This document shows, one piece after another, positions 7,855 through 16,830 of a stretch of 28,542 bases of DNA (positions are counted from its first letter, which is position 1; each line of letters starts with the position of its first letter). Location: positions 1-28,542 of the forward strand of contig URSS01000033.1 in NCBI GenBank assembly GCA_900550545.1, in the 5' to 3' direction. Under the pieces are notes generated by a model that worked only from the letters and a program-made list of their open reading frames with translations, made no database searches and was not told where the DNA came from. Position numbers and translations under genes: made by a program. Origin of the DNA: an uncultured Lachnobacterium sp. Lineage in GTDB: Bacteria; Bacillota; Clostridia; Lachnospirales; Lachnospiraceae.

Positions 7855-7898
7855 TTTACAAATCCATGAATGCACATTTTACACTCCCTTTTTATACT
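7855..7898 (+). promoter_or_regulatory. Putative Pho box and promoter of pstB-phoU
   Basis: TTTACA occurs at 7855-7860 and 7878-7883, the same 23-bp offset seen between two boxes upstream of the Na+/Pi cotransporter gene. A -10-like TATACT lies at 7893-7898. PhoB/PhoP-family regulators bind TTAACA/TTTACA-like direct repeats at helical spacing. Assignment to the local PhoB is inference. Confidence 0.5.
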
Positions 7899-7953
7899 TA
7901 ATCATAAATGTTGAAACAAAAACGCAGGGACACCCTGTACAAAGGAGAATAAC

Positions 7954-8715
7954 ATGGGAAAAGAAACAAAAATAACCGTCCGTGATCTGAACCTGTATTA
8001 TGGTGAAAATCATGCCCTGAAAGATGTTAACATGAACATCCGGGAAAATTGTGTGACGGCTTTTATCGGACCATCCGGTTGCGGAAAGTCTACTTTTTTG
8101 AAGACCATCAACCGTATGAATGATCTGGTAGATGGTGTGCGCATCACAGGAGAGGTAAAACTGGACGATGAAGATATTTACGCAGATGGTGTGGATACAA
8201 CAGTTTTGCGTAAACGTGTCGGCATGGTATTCCAGCAGCCGAATCCATTTCCGATGAGCATTTATGACAATATCGCCTATGGTCCACGTGTGCATGGAAT
8301 CAGAGATAAAGCAAAGCTGGATGCGATTGTAGAGGAAAGTTTACGTGGTGCAGCGATTTTTGATGAGGTAAAGGACCGGCTGAAGAAATCCGCACTTGGT
8401 CTTTCCGGTGGACAGCAGCAGCGTATCTGTATCGCCAGAGCACTTGCCGTACAACCGGAAGTTCTGTTGATGGATGAGCCGACTTCGGCTTTGGATCCGA
8501 TCTCCACAGCAAAGATCGAAGAACTTATGGAAGATTTAAAAAAGAAATATACCGTTGTTGTAGTTACACACAACATGCAGCAGGCAGTGCGTGTGTCTGA
8601 TGATACCGCCTTTTTCCTGGTTGGGGAGATGGTGGAGTTTGGAGACACCAAAACAATTTTTTCCTATCCAAAAGATAAACGGACAGAGGATTATATTACA
8701 GGGAGGTTTGGTTAA
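7954..8715 (+). CDS. pstB: Phosphate ABC transporter ATP-binding protein PstB
   Basis: ATPase subunit that powers high-affinity phosphate import with PstA/PstC. At 253 residues it is full length. Walker A GPSGCGKS (39-46), Q-loop FQQPNPFPMSIYDN (93-106), signature LSGGQQQR (150-157), Walker B VLLMDEP (170-176), D-loop SALDP and switch histidine in THNM are all intact. FQQPNPFPMS and the NRMNDL segment are characteristic of PstB. The start is set by AAAGGAG seven bases before the ATG. It overlaps phoU by one base. Unusually, no pstS, pstC or pstA gene precedes it; upstream lie the palindromic element and a DUF1275 gene, so PstB must work with a permease encoded elsewhere, or has lost its partners. 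Confidence 0.95.
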   Translation: MGKETKITVRDLNLYYGENHALKDVNMNIRENCVTAFIGPSGCGKSTFLKTINRMNDLVDGVRITGEVKLDDEDIYADGVDTTVLRKRVGMVFQQPNPFPMSIYDNIAYGPRVHGIRDKAKLDAIVEESLRGAAIFDEVKDRLKKSALGLSGGQQQRICIARALAVQPEVLLMDEPTSALDPISTAKIEELMEDLKKKYTVVVVTHNMQQAVRVSDDTAFFLVGEMVEFGDTKTIFSYPKDKRTEDYITGRFG

Positions 8716-9362
8716 TGCGATCAAAATTCGACGAACAGCTGCATCTGCTTAATCAGGAAATGATGCAGATGGGAAGCATGATTGAGGATAGCATTCAGAA
8801 AGCGATCAATGCACTGATCGATCAGAATGTAGAACTTGCAAAAAAGATTATGGACAATGATACGCAGATCGATCATGAACAGAAGAAAATTGAAAATCTG
8901 TGTTTTAATCTGTTGATGCAACAGCAGCCGGTGGCAAAGGATCTGCGTGTGATCTCTGCAGCAATGAAAATGGTAACTGATATGGAACGTATCGGAGACC
9001 ATGCGGCAGATATTTCCGAGATGACCATTCTTATGTCAAAGACAAAGTACATTCCAAATCTGGAACATATCAACAGAATGGCAAGCGAGACAGTGCAGAT
9101 GCTGATTCGAAGCATTGAAGCATATGTGGAAAAGGATATGAAAAAGGCCGTGGATGTCATTGCCAGCGATGATGTCGTGGATGACTTGTTTGACAAAAAC
9201 AAGGCGGAACTGATTGAACAGATCCAGCGGGAACCACAGAGTGCAGAGTCCGCAGCCGATATGCTGATGGTTGCAAAATACTTCGAGCGTATTGGAGATC
9301 ACGCAACAAATATTGCAGAATGGGTAATATTTGCATTAGATGACAAAAAGATGAAAAAATAA
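8715..9362 (+). CDS. phoU: Phosphate signalling protein PhoU
   Basis: 215 residues, all helical, with two PhoU repeats. Each carries the metal-binding E/DxxxD-type signature: MERIGDHAADISE in the first and FERIGDHATNIAEW in the second. PhoU links the Pst transporter to the PhoR kinase and dampens the Pho response when phosphate is plentiful. The ATG overlaps the pstB stop codon (TAATG), indicating translational coupling. Length and both motifs are normal. Confidence 0.95.
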   Translation: MRSKFDEQLHLLNQEMMQMGSMIEDSIQKAINALIDQNVELAKKIMDNDTQIDHEQKKIENLCFNLLMQQQPVAKDLRVISAAMKMVTDMERIGDHAADISEMTILMSKTKYIPNLEHINRMASETVQMLIRSIEAYVEKDMKKAVDVIASDDVVDDLFDKNKAELIEQIQREPQSAESAADMLMVAKYFERIGDHATNIAEWVIFALDDKKMKK

Positions 9363-9372
9363 GTGTATAAAT

Positions 9373-9425
9373 TTTACATAGAATTTACATAACGACGCCC
9401 ATACATTTTACATACATATTATATC
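9373..9425 (+). promoter_or_regulatory. Pho-box array and promoter of the Na+/Pi cotransporter gene
   Basis: Three exact copies of TTTACATA lie at 9373-9380, 9384-9391 and 9407-9414, spaced 11 and 23 bp apart, so on nearly the same face of the helix. A -10-like TATTAT (9417-9422) or TATATC (9420-9425) follows. Two inverse copies of TGTAAA, 22 bp apart, lie further downstream before the start codon. This is the layout of a PhoB/PhoP binding array; the gene for such a regulator is two genes downstream. Confidence 0.7.
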
Positions 9426-9477
9426 ATTCGAATGTAAAGAAATGATAAAGAGAGTGTAAAACGAAAGGGAGCAGATT

Positions 9478-11262
9478 ATGAACATATTTGGAGTTCTCAC
9501 AATGATTGGCGGACTCGCCATGTTTTTGTACGGAATGAATGCGATGGGGGATGGCCTTGCAAAGCTTTCGGGTGGTAAGCTGGAACAGATATTGGAAAAG
9601 CTTACGTCGAAACGTATTATGGCCGTCCTTCTTGGCGTGATTGTGACCGCGATCATTCAGTCATCATCAGCCACCACGGTAATGGTCGTGGGATTTGTTA
9701 ATTCGGGCATTATGCAGCTGTCACAGGCAGTAGGAATTATCATGGGTGCCAATATTGGTACAACCGTAACTTCCTGGCTGCTGTCACTGACCGGAATTCA
9801 GGGATCGAGCTTGTTTATTCAGCTTTTGAAACCGTCTTCCTTTTCTCCGGTGCTGGCAGCCGTAGGTATCATCCTGACAATGACTGCAAAGGATAATAAT
9901 AAGAAGAAAGATATTGGAAACATTCTTGTTGGCTTTGCAATTCTTATGTTCGGAATGGAGACCATGAGTTCCGCTGTGGAACCACTTGCAGAAAATGCAC
10001 AGTTTACTAGTATTCTGACAAAGTTTTCCAATCCGCTGCTTGGTATGCTGGCGGGTCTGGTTCTTACAGCGGTCATTCAGAGTTCTTCCGCATCGGTTGG
10101 TATTTTGCAGGCATTGTGCGTGACAGGAGCTGTCGGATACAAGACCGCAATTCCAATTATTATGGGACAGAATATTGGAACCTGTGTGACAGCAATTATC
10201 TCATCGATCGGTGCCAGCAAAAATGCAAAGCGTGCATCCATGATTCATTTGTACTTTAACCTGATTGGCACTATAATATTTATGGTAGTATTTTATGGAA
10301 TCAATGCAGTCATTGGTGGATTCGCATTTTTGGATACACCGGCGAATGCAGCAGGAATCGCTGTGGTACACAGTCTGTTCAATATTGGAGCCGTGCTTCT
10401 TTTATATCCGTTTGGCAATCAGTTGGTAAAACTGGCGCAGATCACGATTCCGGAACATGCAGACGAAAAGGAACAGAAACCGGATGAATTTGCAATCTTG
10501 GATGAGCGTTTTCTGGAGAAACCGGCATTTGCCATGGAGCTTTGCAAGAATGCAACCATAAAAATGGCAGAAGAAGCAAAAGATGCGCTGGAATTATCTT
10601 TGGAAAATCTGCATATTTATGATGGAAAACGTGTAGAAAAAATTATTGCGCTTGAACAGAGTGTGGATCGTTATGAAGATGCGCTTGGCACATACCTCGT
10701 GAAATTGAACAACTGTGATCTGTCGCAAAGTGACAGCCGGACACTTTCTATTTTACTGCATTGTATCGGCAACTTTGAGCGAATTTCCGACCATGCGGTA
10801 AATATCACGGATTCCCTGACAGAGATGAATCAAAAAGATCTGCATTTTTCAAAGAAAGCGTTAGAGGAGATGGAAGTTTTCTCAAAGGCATTGAAAGATA
10901 TTGTGGAAGCCACCTGCTCCGCTTTTGTGGAAGCGGATCTGGAAAAAGCCCGTCGTATCGAGCCTTTTGAACAGGTGATTGACGGACTGAGTATTGAACT
11001 CAAACAGCGGCATGTACATCGACTCAGAAAAGGAAAATGTACGATTGAACTGGGACTGATTCTGGAAGACATTATTACGAATTATGAGCGTATTTCGGAT
11101 CATTGTTCCAACATCGCGGTATGCATGATCAGAGTCAATGAAGATGGCTTTGACACACATGAATATCTGGATGTGGTAAAAGAAGAAAAAGCGCCATGGT
11201 TTGAAGAAGAATTCTATGCACTATCAAGAAAATATGCACTTCCAGAGAAAAAGCGCAAATAA
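9478..11262 (+). CDS. Na+/phosphate cotransporter (NptA/PhoU-domain type)
   Basis: Residues 1 to about 320 form the membrane domain of the Na/Pi-cotransporter II family, with its duplicated QSSSA signatures at 61-65 (QSSSATTVMVVGF) and 201-205 (QSSSASVGILQ), both intact. The C-terminal 250 residues form a cytoplasmic PhoU-like helical domain with two motifs, NFERISDHAVNITD and NYERISDHCSNIAV. The 594-residue length is normal for this fusion. It imports phosphate with sodium, and the PhoU part probably couples activity to Pho signalling. Translation starts at ATG 9478 after AAAGGGAG. The Pho-box array upstream and the PhoB/PhoR genes downstream suggest a phosphate-starvation operon. Confidence 0.92.
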   Translation: MNIFGVLTMIGGLAMFLYGMNAMGDGLAKLSGGKLEQILEKLTSKRIMAVLLGVIVTAIIQSSSATTVMVVGFVNSGIMQLSQAVGIIMGANIGTTVTSWLLSLTGIQGSSLFIQLLKPSSFSPVLAAVGIILTMTAKDNNKKKDIGNILVGFAILMFGMETMSSAVEPLAENAQFTSILTKFSNPLLGMLAGLVLTAVIQSSSASVGILQALCVTGAVGYKTAIPIIMGQNIGTCVTAIISSIGASKNAKRASMIHLYFNLIGTIIFMVVFYGINAVIGGFAFLDTPANAAGIAVVHSLFNIGAVLLLYPFGNQLVKLAQITIPEHADEKEQKPDEFAILDERFLEKPAFAMELCKNATIKMAEEAKDALELSLENLHIYDGKRVEKIIALEQSVDRYEDALGTYLVKLNNCDLSQSDSRTLSILLHCIGNFERISDHAVNITDSLTEMNQKDLHFSKKALEEMEVFSKALKDIVEATCSAFVEADLEKARRIEPFEQVIDGLSIELKQRHVHRLRKGKCTIELGLILEDIITNYERISDHCSNIAVCMIRVNEDGFDTHEYLDVVKEEKAPWFEEEFYALSRKYALPEKKRK

Positions 11263-11282
11263 AGAAGGAAGAGGAAATCGTT

Positions 11283-11951
11283 ATGGCTTTGATTTATATT
11301 GTAGAGGATGATGAAAACATCCGGGAAATTGAAACAATTGCGTTAAAAAACAGCAATTATATGGTCTGCGCCTTTGAAAAGGCAAAGGATTTTTACAAAA
11401 AACTGGAGGATATTATGCCGGATCTGGTGCTTTTAGATGTGATGCTGCCGGATGAAAGTGGCTATGATATTGTGCGCAAGTTACGTAAAAATCCGCAGAC
11501 CAAGCGCCTCCCGGTGATTATGGTAACTGCCAAGACAGCAGAGATGGATATGATCAAGGGCCTTGACGATGGTGCAGATGATTACATAAAGAAACCTTTT
11601 TCCATTATGGAGCTGATCACGAGGGTCAAAGCATTGCTTCGCCGTACAGAGACGGAGGATGTTAAAATTTTGCAGATGGAACATATTCTTCTGGATCACG
11701 AGCGCCATATAGTCTACGTGGACAATCAGCCGGTAGAACTTACCTTTAAGGAATATGAGCTGCTGCGTCTTCTGATGACGAATCAGAATGTCGTATTGAG
11801 CCGTGAGGTAATCATGCGCCATGTATGGGGAACGGAATTCGAAGGGGAATCCCGTACCGTGGATATGCATATCAAAACACTGCGCCAGAAACTTGGGGAA
11901 GCAGGAACGAAGATACGCACTGTCCGCAATGTGGGATATGTGATTGAATAA
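11283..11951 (+). CDS. phoB: PhoB/PhoP-type response regulator
   Basis: 222 residues. The receiver domain has the acidic pair in YIVEDDE, phosphoacceptor Asp52 in LVLLDVMLPDE, MVTAK and IKKPFS with the conserved Lys; the winged helix ends in RTVRNVGYVIE. It follows the cotransporter gene by 20 bases with an AGGAAGAGGA ribosome binding site and precedes its kinase gene. Context (pstB, phoU, the cotransporter and TTTACA repeats) makes phosphate control the best reading; sequence alone only shows the OmpR/PhoB subfamily. Confidence 0.87.
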   Translation: MALIYIVEDDENIREIETIALKNSNYMVCAFEKAKDFYKKLEDIMPDLVLLDVMLPDESGYDIVRKLRKNPQTKRLPVIMVTAKTAEMDMIKGLDDGADDYIKKPFSIMELITRVKALLRRTETEDVKILQMEHILLDHERHIVYVDNQPVELTFKEYELLRLLMTNQNVVLSREVIMRHVWGTEFEGESRTVDMHIKTLRQKLGEAGTKIRTVRNVGYVIE

Positions 11952-11980
11952 AAATGATATGAGGGATAAAAGGAGACCCT

Positions 11981-13300
11981 ATGAAACAGAAAATTAATGT
12001 AAGGCTGATTGGAATAGCGATACTTGCAGTTTTAGCAACACTTGTCTGCATGACGTGTGTGTACTATAGCCTGTTTCAGAAACAGGTGCGCAAAGATTTA
12101 AAGATTCAGGCGCAGATGCTTGGCGAAGCGGAAGTATTCGATGACATGAGTACACCGGCAAAAAGTTTCGATATCGCTAAGGAAGATCTGCGGATTACAT
12201 GGATTGATAAAGACGGAACAGTGCTTTACGACAATGATGCAAATACGGATAAGCTTGAAAATCATGCGGACCGACCAGAGGTTAAGAGTGCGTTTCTGAC
12301 TGGAGATGGTGAATGCGTCCGCAACTCTAATACCATGAACATGACAACGTTTTATTATGCTCTGCTTCTGGATAACGGGACGGTGCTTCGTGTGGCTACA
12401 CAGGCAAGAAGTATATGGAGCGTATTTCTGACAGCGGCACCAATGATTGCGACAATCCTTGTACTTATCATCGTTATCTGTGTGTTCCTTGCACATCTGT
12501 TGACGGGACAACTCTTGCAGCCAATCGAGGTGATGGCGGAGAATATGGAGGATACGTCAAAAGCTCCGGCTTATAAGGAATTGGTGCCTTTTGTCAATAC
12601 GATCCGCGCACAGCATGAGAACATACTGATGGCGGCGAAAGTGCGGCAGGATTTTACCGCAAACGTATCGCACGAGTTAAAAACACCACTTACGGCAATC
12701 TCCGGTTATGCGGAACTCATTGAAAATCATATGGTCGATCCTGCACAGGAGACGCATTTCGCGAAGGAGATACAACAGAATGCGAACCGTCTGCTCTCCC
12801 TGATCAATGATATTATCCGTCTGTCAGAACTGGATAACAGTGAAAATCTGATCCATTATGAGCAGGTTGATCTAAATGCAATTGCACAAGAATGCGTGAG
12901 CAATCTGACGGTAAATGCCGAAAAACGTGGCATTCAATTGTTCTATGAGGGGGAGACTTGTGAGCTGCGTGCAGACCGTGGCATGCTATTGGAACTGGTG
13001 GACAATCTGACAGCCAACGCAATCCGCTACAACAACGAAGGCGGCGAGGTACATGTGAAAGTGCTACACGAGAATATGCAGCCGGTGCTGATTGTATCGG
13101 ATAACGGAATTGGGATTCCGAAAGATCAGCAGGAGCGTATTTTTGAGCGATTCTACCGCGTGGACAAAAGCCGTTCGAAGCAGACTGGAGGCACCGGACT
13201 TGGCCTTGCAATCGTAAAGCATATTGTGGAACTGCACGATGCACAGATTATGGTCGAGAGTGAGCCGGGAAAGGGAACCACAATGAAAGTGACATTTTAA
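11981..13300 (+). CDS. phoR: PhoR-type sensor histidine kinase
   Basis: 439 residues. Membrane helices at about 8-30 and 148-174 enclose an extracellular sensor of about 115 residues containing ITWIDKDGTVLYDN, a PAS-like strand pattern common in Gram-positive PhoR proteins. After a short linker come HisKA (NVSHELKTPLTAISGYAEL, His231) and HATPase with N-box DNLTANAIRYN and G-boxes DNGIGIP and GGTGLGLAI. AAAGGAG precedes the ATG. It is the last gene of the phosphate block and is followed by a terminator-like hairpin. No cytoplasmic PAS domain is evident. Confidence 0.87.
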   Translation: MKQKINVRLIGIAILAVLATLVCMTCVYYSLFQKQVRKDLKIQAQMLGEAEVFDDMSTPAKSFDIAKEDLRITWIDKDGTVLYDNDANTDKLENHADRPEVKSAFLTGDGECVRNSNTMNMTTFYYALLLDNGTVLRVATQARSIWSVFLTAAPMIATILVLIIVICVFLAHLLTGQLLQPIEVMAENMEDTSKAPAYKELVPFVNTIRAQHENILMAAKVRQDFTANVSHELKTPLTAISGYAELIENHMVDPAQETHFAKEIQQNANRLLSLINDIIRLSELDNSENLIHYEQVDLNAIAQECVSNLTVNAEKRGIQLFYEGETCELRADRGMLLELVDNLTANAIRYNNEGGEVHVKVLHENMQPVLIVSDNGIGIPKDQQERIFERFYRVDKSRSKQTGGTGLGLAIVKHIVELHDAQIMVESEPGKGTTMKVTF

Positions 13301-13306
13301 AAATCA

Positions 13307-13350
13307 AGCTGATATGTAAATGTGATAATTTATATATCAGTTTTATTTTT
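13307..13350 (+). terminator. Terminator after phoR
   Basis: AAGCTGATAT pairs with ATATCAGTTT (one G-T wobble) across an 18-nt loop and is followed by a T-rich tail. Confidence 0.55.
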
Positions 13351-13449
13351 ATATGTTTTACAGTGAACTACAGTCAACGTCATTCTGCTTTGCGGAAAGG
13401 ATATTTACGCTTTCTGAATGTACTTCTCAATTCCCCTACACATCGTTCA

Positions 13450-13509
13450 TGTCGAAAAAAGTGTAATTCGTGTCGCTGAAAGTCAAAAAGGATCTCCAGT
13501 TGATATAAT
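13450..13509 (+). promoter_or_regulatory. Candidate Spo0A box and -10 element upstream of the first SH3-SLH gene
   Basis: TGTCGAA at 13450-13456 matches the 0A-box core, with a second partial copy, TGTCGCT, 21 bp downstream. A -10-like TATAAT lies at 13504-13509, with no good -35 at 17 bp, as expected for an activated promoter. A 7-mer can occur by chance in a window this long, so this is suggestive only. Confidence 0.4.
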
Positions 13510-13549
13510 TACTGTAATAAATCGTAAGTCAAAAGGGAGGAATGAGTAT

Positions 13550-15079
13550 ATGAAGAATATTATCAAAAAGGAATCTTTACGAACCGCAATCTGTCTGATG
13601 TTGGTGCTTGTGATGGCTGTGACCATTCTGCCGGAGAATGCACAGGCAGTTACCGTGAAATCAGGTTTTACCATGGATCTGGTAGATTTGAAACGGTCGG
13701 GAGATATTAAATGCTTCGGAAAGGTCGGAAAGGGAGGCGCAAAATTCCTTAATACGGTAGTGGAAGCACCGGAAGGCGCGACCGTTTATATAGAGGAAGA
13801 CTTCCATATTTGCTCGGGCAAGTACGTTTATCAGGTGTACTATGAGGGCAGAAATTGGGCCGTAGAAGCAAAAAGAATAGAGGGATTGGCAGAGACTGCA
13901 CGTGGAACCGCGCATGCAACGTATACAAAAAGAAGCAAAAAAAATGGGATAAAGGTAAAAAAGACCGCTTTGGTAGGCGATGTCATGGATCCCCTTCATT
14001 ATTACTTTATCTATGCAAAGCCGAAAGCAACAGACAAGAATTGCATCGGATTCGTAGCGGTTGGAGCAGGGATACAGGTAATCAACGAGAACTATAACTC
14101 GGAGTGGGCTGAAATTTTATGGGGTAATTACAGCGTCGGATATATAAAAAAGGATTGTCTCAATTATGCGGATGGTGATCTGGCAGGTCTTGAATTGCGG
14201 AGACAACAGGATGTAAAGCAGGCAAAGAAAGCAAAACTGACTTATAAAGGTATTTTGAAAGATTATGACAAAGACCTGAAGAAGAAGGAATTCTGCAGAC
14301 TTGCGGTCAACTGGTATAAGGCAACCGGTCATACGCTGCCGAAGCAGAGCAAGAAATCTCCGTATACGGATACAAAGGATCCTTATGTTATTATGGCACA
14401 TCAGCTTGGAATTGTGAAAAGTACTTCCAATAAGAAATTCCGGCCGGATAAAATGCTGACAAATAATCAGTATAATCAATTGGTAAAAAGGCTGCTCAAA
14501 ATCACAAAGAATTCAAAGGTGTACGACTATATGAAGACCTATAGCTCAGATTCAACGGATGAAGGATGCGGTGTTTCCAGAGAAACGGCGTTATGTAATT
14601 TCTACCGGTCATACAGGATGCTCCAGAAGAAGAACTATCTGGTCGGAGGCGATGATTGGCGTTATAGTGAAGTTACCTATACAATTTCACCGGCAGATAA
14701 TCCGATGGTTTGTCTGGATGTCTTTGAAGCAAAAAATGACGTCGGAGCTGAGATAGGATTATATTCTAAGAAGGGAAGTAAGAATCAAAAATTCCTTATA
14801 TATTATGTTAATGGTTTCACAACGATCAACAGCTTATCCTCACAAAAGACAATGTCCGGATCACGCGACAAGGTATATCAGGACAGAATATGGTATGAAC
14901 GTGAAAAGATGACGATCGAATACAATGATGACGGAACTGTATGTATTCAAAATGGAGAGGGTCTGTATCTTGACATTAAGGGTGGAAAGGCGGTCAGCAA
15001 TGCTCATTTGTGCTTTGCACCAAAATCAGATAGCAGTACGCAGAAATTTGTATTTACTTTAATTGAAAGTGAGACTTAA
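13550..15079 (+). CDS. Secreted SH3-SLH-ricin-like cell-wall protein, copy 1
   Basis: ATG 13550 behind AAGGGAGG is the true start; an in-frame opening to 13418 lacks a ribosome binding site. The product (509 residues) has a signal peptide (hydrophobic core AICLMLVLVMAVTIL, cleavage near AQA33). Next comes a bacterial SH3-like region (about 130-215, including YAKPKATDKNCIGFV and GYIKKDCL), an SLH-like region (about 245-330, with DTKDPYVIMAHQLGIVK and KFRPDKMLTNNQ), and a C-terminal beta-trefoil (ricin-type) region with VCLDVFEAK, GAEIGLYSK, NQKF and a closing TQKFVF. SH3 and SLH modules bind cell wall; ricin folds often bind sugars. A close paralogue follows. Domain calls are from motif patterns. 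Confidence 0.8.
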   Translation: MKNIIKKESLRTAICLMLVLVMAVTILPENAQAVTVKSGFTMDLVDLKRSGDIKCFGKVGKGGAKFLNTVVEAPEGATVYIEEDFHICSGKYVYQVYYEGRNWAVEAKRIEGLAETARGTAHATYTKRSKKNGIKVKKTALVGDVMDPLHYYFIYAKPKATDKNCIGFVAVGAGIQVINENYNSEWAEILWGNYSVGYIKKDCLNYADGDLAGLELRRQQDVKQAKKAKLTYKGILKDYDKDLKKKEFCRLAVNWYKATGHTLPKQSKKSPYTDTKDPYVIMAHQLGIVKSTSNKKFRPDKMLTNNQYNQLVKRLLKITKNSKVYDYMKTYSSDSTDEGCGVSRETALCNFYRSYRMLQKKNYLVGGDDWRYSEVTYTISPADNPMVCLDVFEAKNDVGAEIGLYSKKGSKNQKFLIYYVNGFTTINSLSSQKTMSGSRDKVYQDRIWYEREKMTIEYNDDGTVCIQNGEGLYLDIKGGKAVSNAHLCFAPKSDSSTQKFVFTLIESET

Positions 15080-15119
15080 AATTAAGGATAGAAAATAAGA
15101 AATAGAAACAGGAAGAGAG

Positions 15120-16616
15120 ATGGATATGAGAGCAGTTAAGAGAAAACAATCACATTTACGAACCATAATCTGCATGATGCTAGTGCTTGCAATGGTTGTG
15201 ACTATTCTGCCGGAGAACGTGCAGGCGGAGATGGTAAACACACCCGGGTTTACATTGGATCTGACGGATCTGGAAAGACCGCCGTTGTTTAGCGCTATCG
15301 GAAAGGCTGGTCCCGGGGGAGCACTTGTGATAGGCACTTCAATCGTCTTGCCGGAGGGAGAAGACCTGTATATATTAGATAGCAGGCAAGCCTGTGAGGG
15401 CAAGCAGGTAGTCCGGGTGTTCTATGAAGGAAGAGTATGGAAGGTCATCGGTTCAGACATTGTAGACTTGAAAGATTCGAAGTTTAATGGGGTGCATTTT
15501 TCAACATGGTACGATGAACAAATGACGGGGAAGAAGCCTAAAGTTAAAAAGACCGTTATTGCGGGAAACGTCATGGATCCCGAGCATTATTTTTTTATCT
15601 ATGCCAAGCCGAAGGCTACGGCCAAAAATCGCATGGGTGCTATCCTTGTGGGGGATGGGGTAAAGATCGTCAAAGAAAAGTATAATTCGAAATGGGCTCA
15701 GATCTTATGGAGAGACTGCATCGCATACATGCCAAGAAAGGATCTTAATTCTGCGGATGCTTATCTTGCAGGTGCAGGCAACGGAAATCAGCAGTACATA
15801 AAACTGGCAAAAAAAGAAAAGATTGCTTACAGTGGGATTTTGAAAAACTATAATAAAAAAGCGACGAAAGCAGAAGTCTGCAGACTGGCTATGAATTGGT
15901 ATCAGGCGACCGGTCATAAGCTGCCTAAGGTAGGAAGGAAATCTCCGTATTCCGATACGAAGGATCCATATGTGCTTATGGCTTATCAACTTGGAATTGT
16001 GAAGAAGACTTCCTACAAGAAGTTTCATCCGGATGAGAAAATCTCACGGAGTGATTGTAATAAAATCTTAAAAAATCTTGTCAGCGTCGCAAATGCACCT
16101 CAAAGAGCATACCAGAGTGGAAAGATATCCCGGGGCAGCGCGAACAGAAAAAATGTGATCACTGCATTTTACCGGGCATACAAAGCAAGTAAGGAAAAGG
16201 ATTATCTGATGCCGGGTATAAGGTATGCCGTTTCGCCGGCAGACAATACAAAAGTTTGTCTGGATGTGTTCGGAAAAGAAAGGTTAAGCGGAGCAGAGAT
16301 CGGATTGTACACTAAAAACGGTGGCAGCAATCAGGTATTTCTCTTCTATAACGTCAATGGTTTTTCAGTGTTGTACAATGATTACAGTTCACACAGACTG
16401 ACCGGAACAACAGGACAGGTGTATCAGGCTGGCAATGGGTATGACTGTCAGAAGCTAACGATTGAATATAATGATGACGGAACTGTATGTATTAAAAACG
16501 GAGTCGGAATGTATCTGGACATTCAGGACGGAGTTGCTGTGAGCGGTGCACATTTGAAGTTTGCACCAAAGTCAGGAAGCAGTACGCAGAAATTTGTATT
16601 CAGTATAGTCGAGTAG
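15120..16616 (+). CDS. Secreted SH3-SLH-ricin-like cell-wall protein, copy 2
   Basis: Tandem paralogue of the preceding gene, 40 bp downstream, with the same order: signal peptide (LRTIICMMLVLAMVVTILPENVQA), SH3-like (YAKPKATAKNRMG to YMPRKDL), SLH-like (SPYSDTKDPYVLMAYQLGIVK to FHPDEKISRSD) and ricin-like C-terminus (VCLDVFGKE, GAEIGLYTK, NQVF, TQKFVF). The signal peptide and C-terminal segments are most alike; the N-terminal third and the stretch before the trefoil have diverged and shortened. ATG 15126 aligns better with the copy-1 start and lies at better distance from AGGAAGAGA than ATG 15120. A terminator follows. The pair is probably co-transcribed. Confidence 0.8.
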   Translation: MDMRAVKRKQSHLRTIICMMLVLAMVVTILPENVQAEMVNTPGFTLDLTDLERPPLFSAIGKAGPGGALVIGTSIVLPEGEDLYILDSRQACEGKQVVRVFYEGRVWKVIGSDIVDLKDSKFNGVHFSTWYDEQMTGKKPKVKKTVIAGNVMDPEHYFFIYAKPKATAKNRMGAILVGDGVKIVKEKYNSKWAQILWRDCIAYMPRKDLNSADAYLAGAGNGNQQYIKLAKKEKIAYSGILKNYNKKATKAEVCRLAMNWYQATGHKLPKVGRKSPYSDTKDPYVLMAYQLGIVKKTSYKKFHPDEKISRSDCNKILKNLVSVANAPQRAYQSGKISRGSANRKNVITAFYRAYKASKEKDYLMPGIRYAVSPADNTKVCLDVFGKERLSGAEIGLYTKNGGSNQVFLFYNVNGFSVLYNDYSSHRLTGTTGQVYQAGNGYDCQKLTIEYNDDGTVCIKNGVGMYLDIQDGVAVSGAHLKFAPKSGSSTQKFVFSIVE

Positions 16617-16637
16617 CAGAAATAATGGTTATAGCAC

Positions 16638-16673
16638 AAAGTGCTTCGCGAAAAGATACCGCGGAGCACTTTT
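16638..16673 (+). terminator. Terminator after the SH3-SLH pair
   Basis: A 13-bp stem, AAAGTGCTTCGCG pairing with CGCGGAGCACTTT (one wobble), ending in four Ts. The T-run is short, so efficiency is uncertain. Confidence 0.65.
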
Positions 16674-16706
16674 GACGTTATTATGCATATGCGGATGGTA
16701 TCAAAC

Positions 16707-16735
16707 TTGCATATCTTAAATTTGTGTGGCATAAT
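16707..16735 (+). promoter_or_regulatory. SigA-type promoter of the DUF815/ABC-F operon
   Basis: TTGCAT (16707-16712), 17-bp spacer, CATAAT (16730-16735), giving a leader of about 85 bases before ATG 16831. Confidence 0.65.
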
Positions 16736-16830
16736 CGAAAAGATAGAAATGATTAGCAATTGATTCTGCGTGCTTTTGAAGCCAAAGCGTGTAGAAATAA
16801 AGAACACATATTAAGAAAGAGGCGATTAAA

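Noticed and set aside
7452..7901. Long open frames on both strands across the DUF1275-pstB gap
   Set aside because: Several frames are open at once over the inverted repeat, none with a ribosome binding site or recognisable domain.
13418..13549. N-terminal extension of the first SH3-SLH protein
   Set aside because: It would place 44 residues before a clear signal peptide and spans the promoter; AAGGGAGG precedes ATG 13550.
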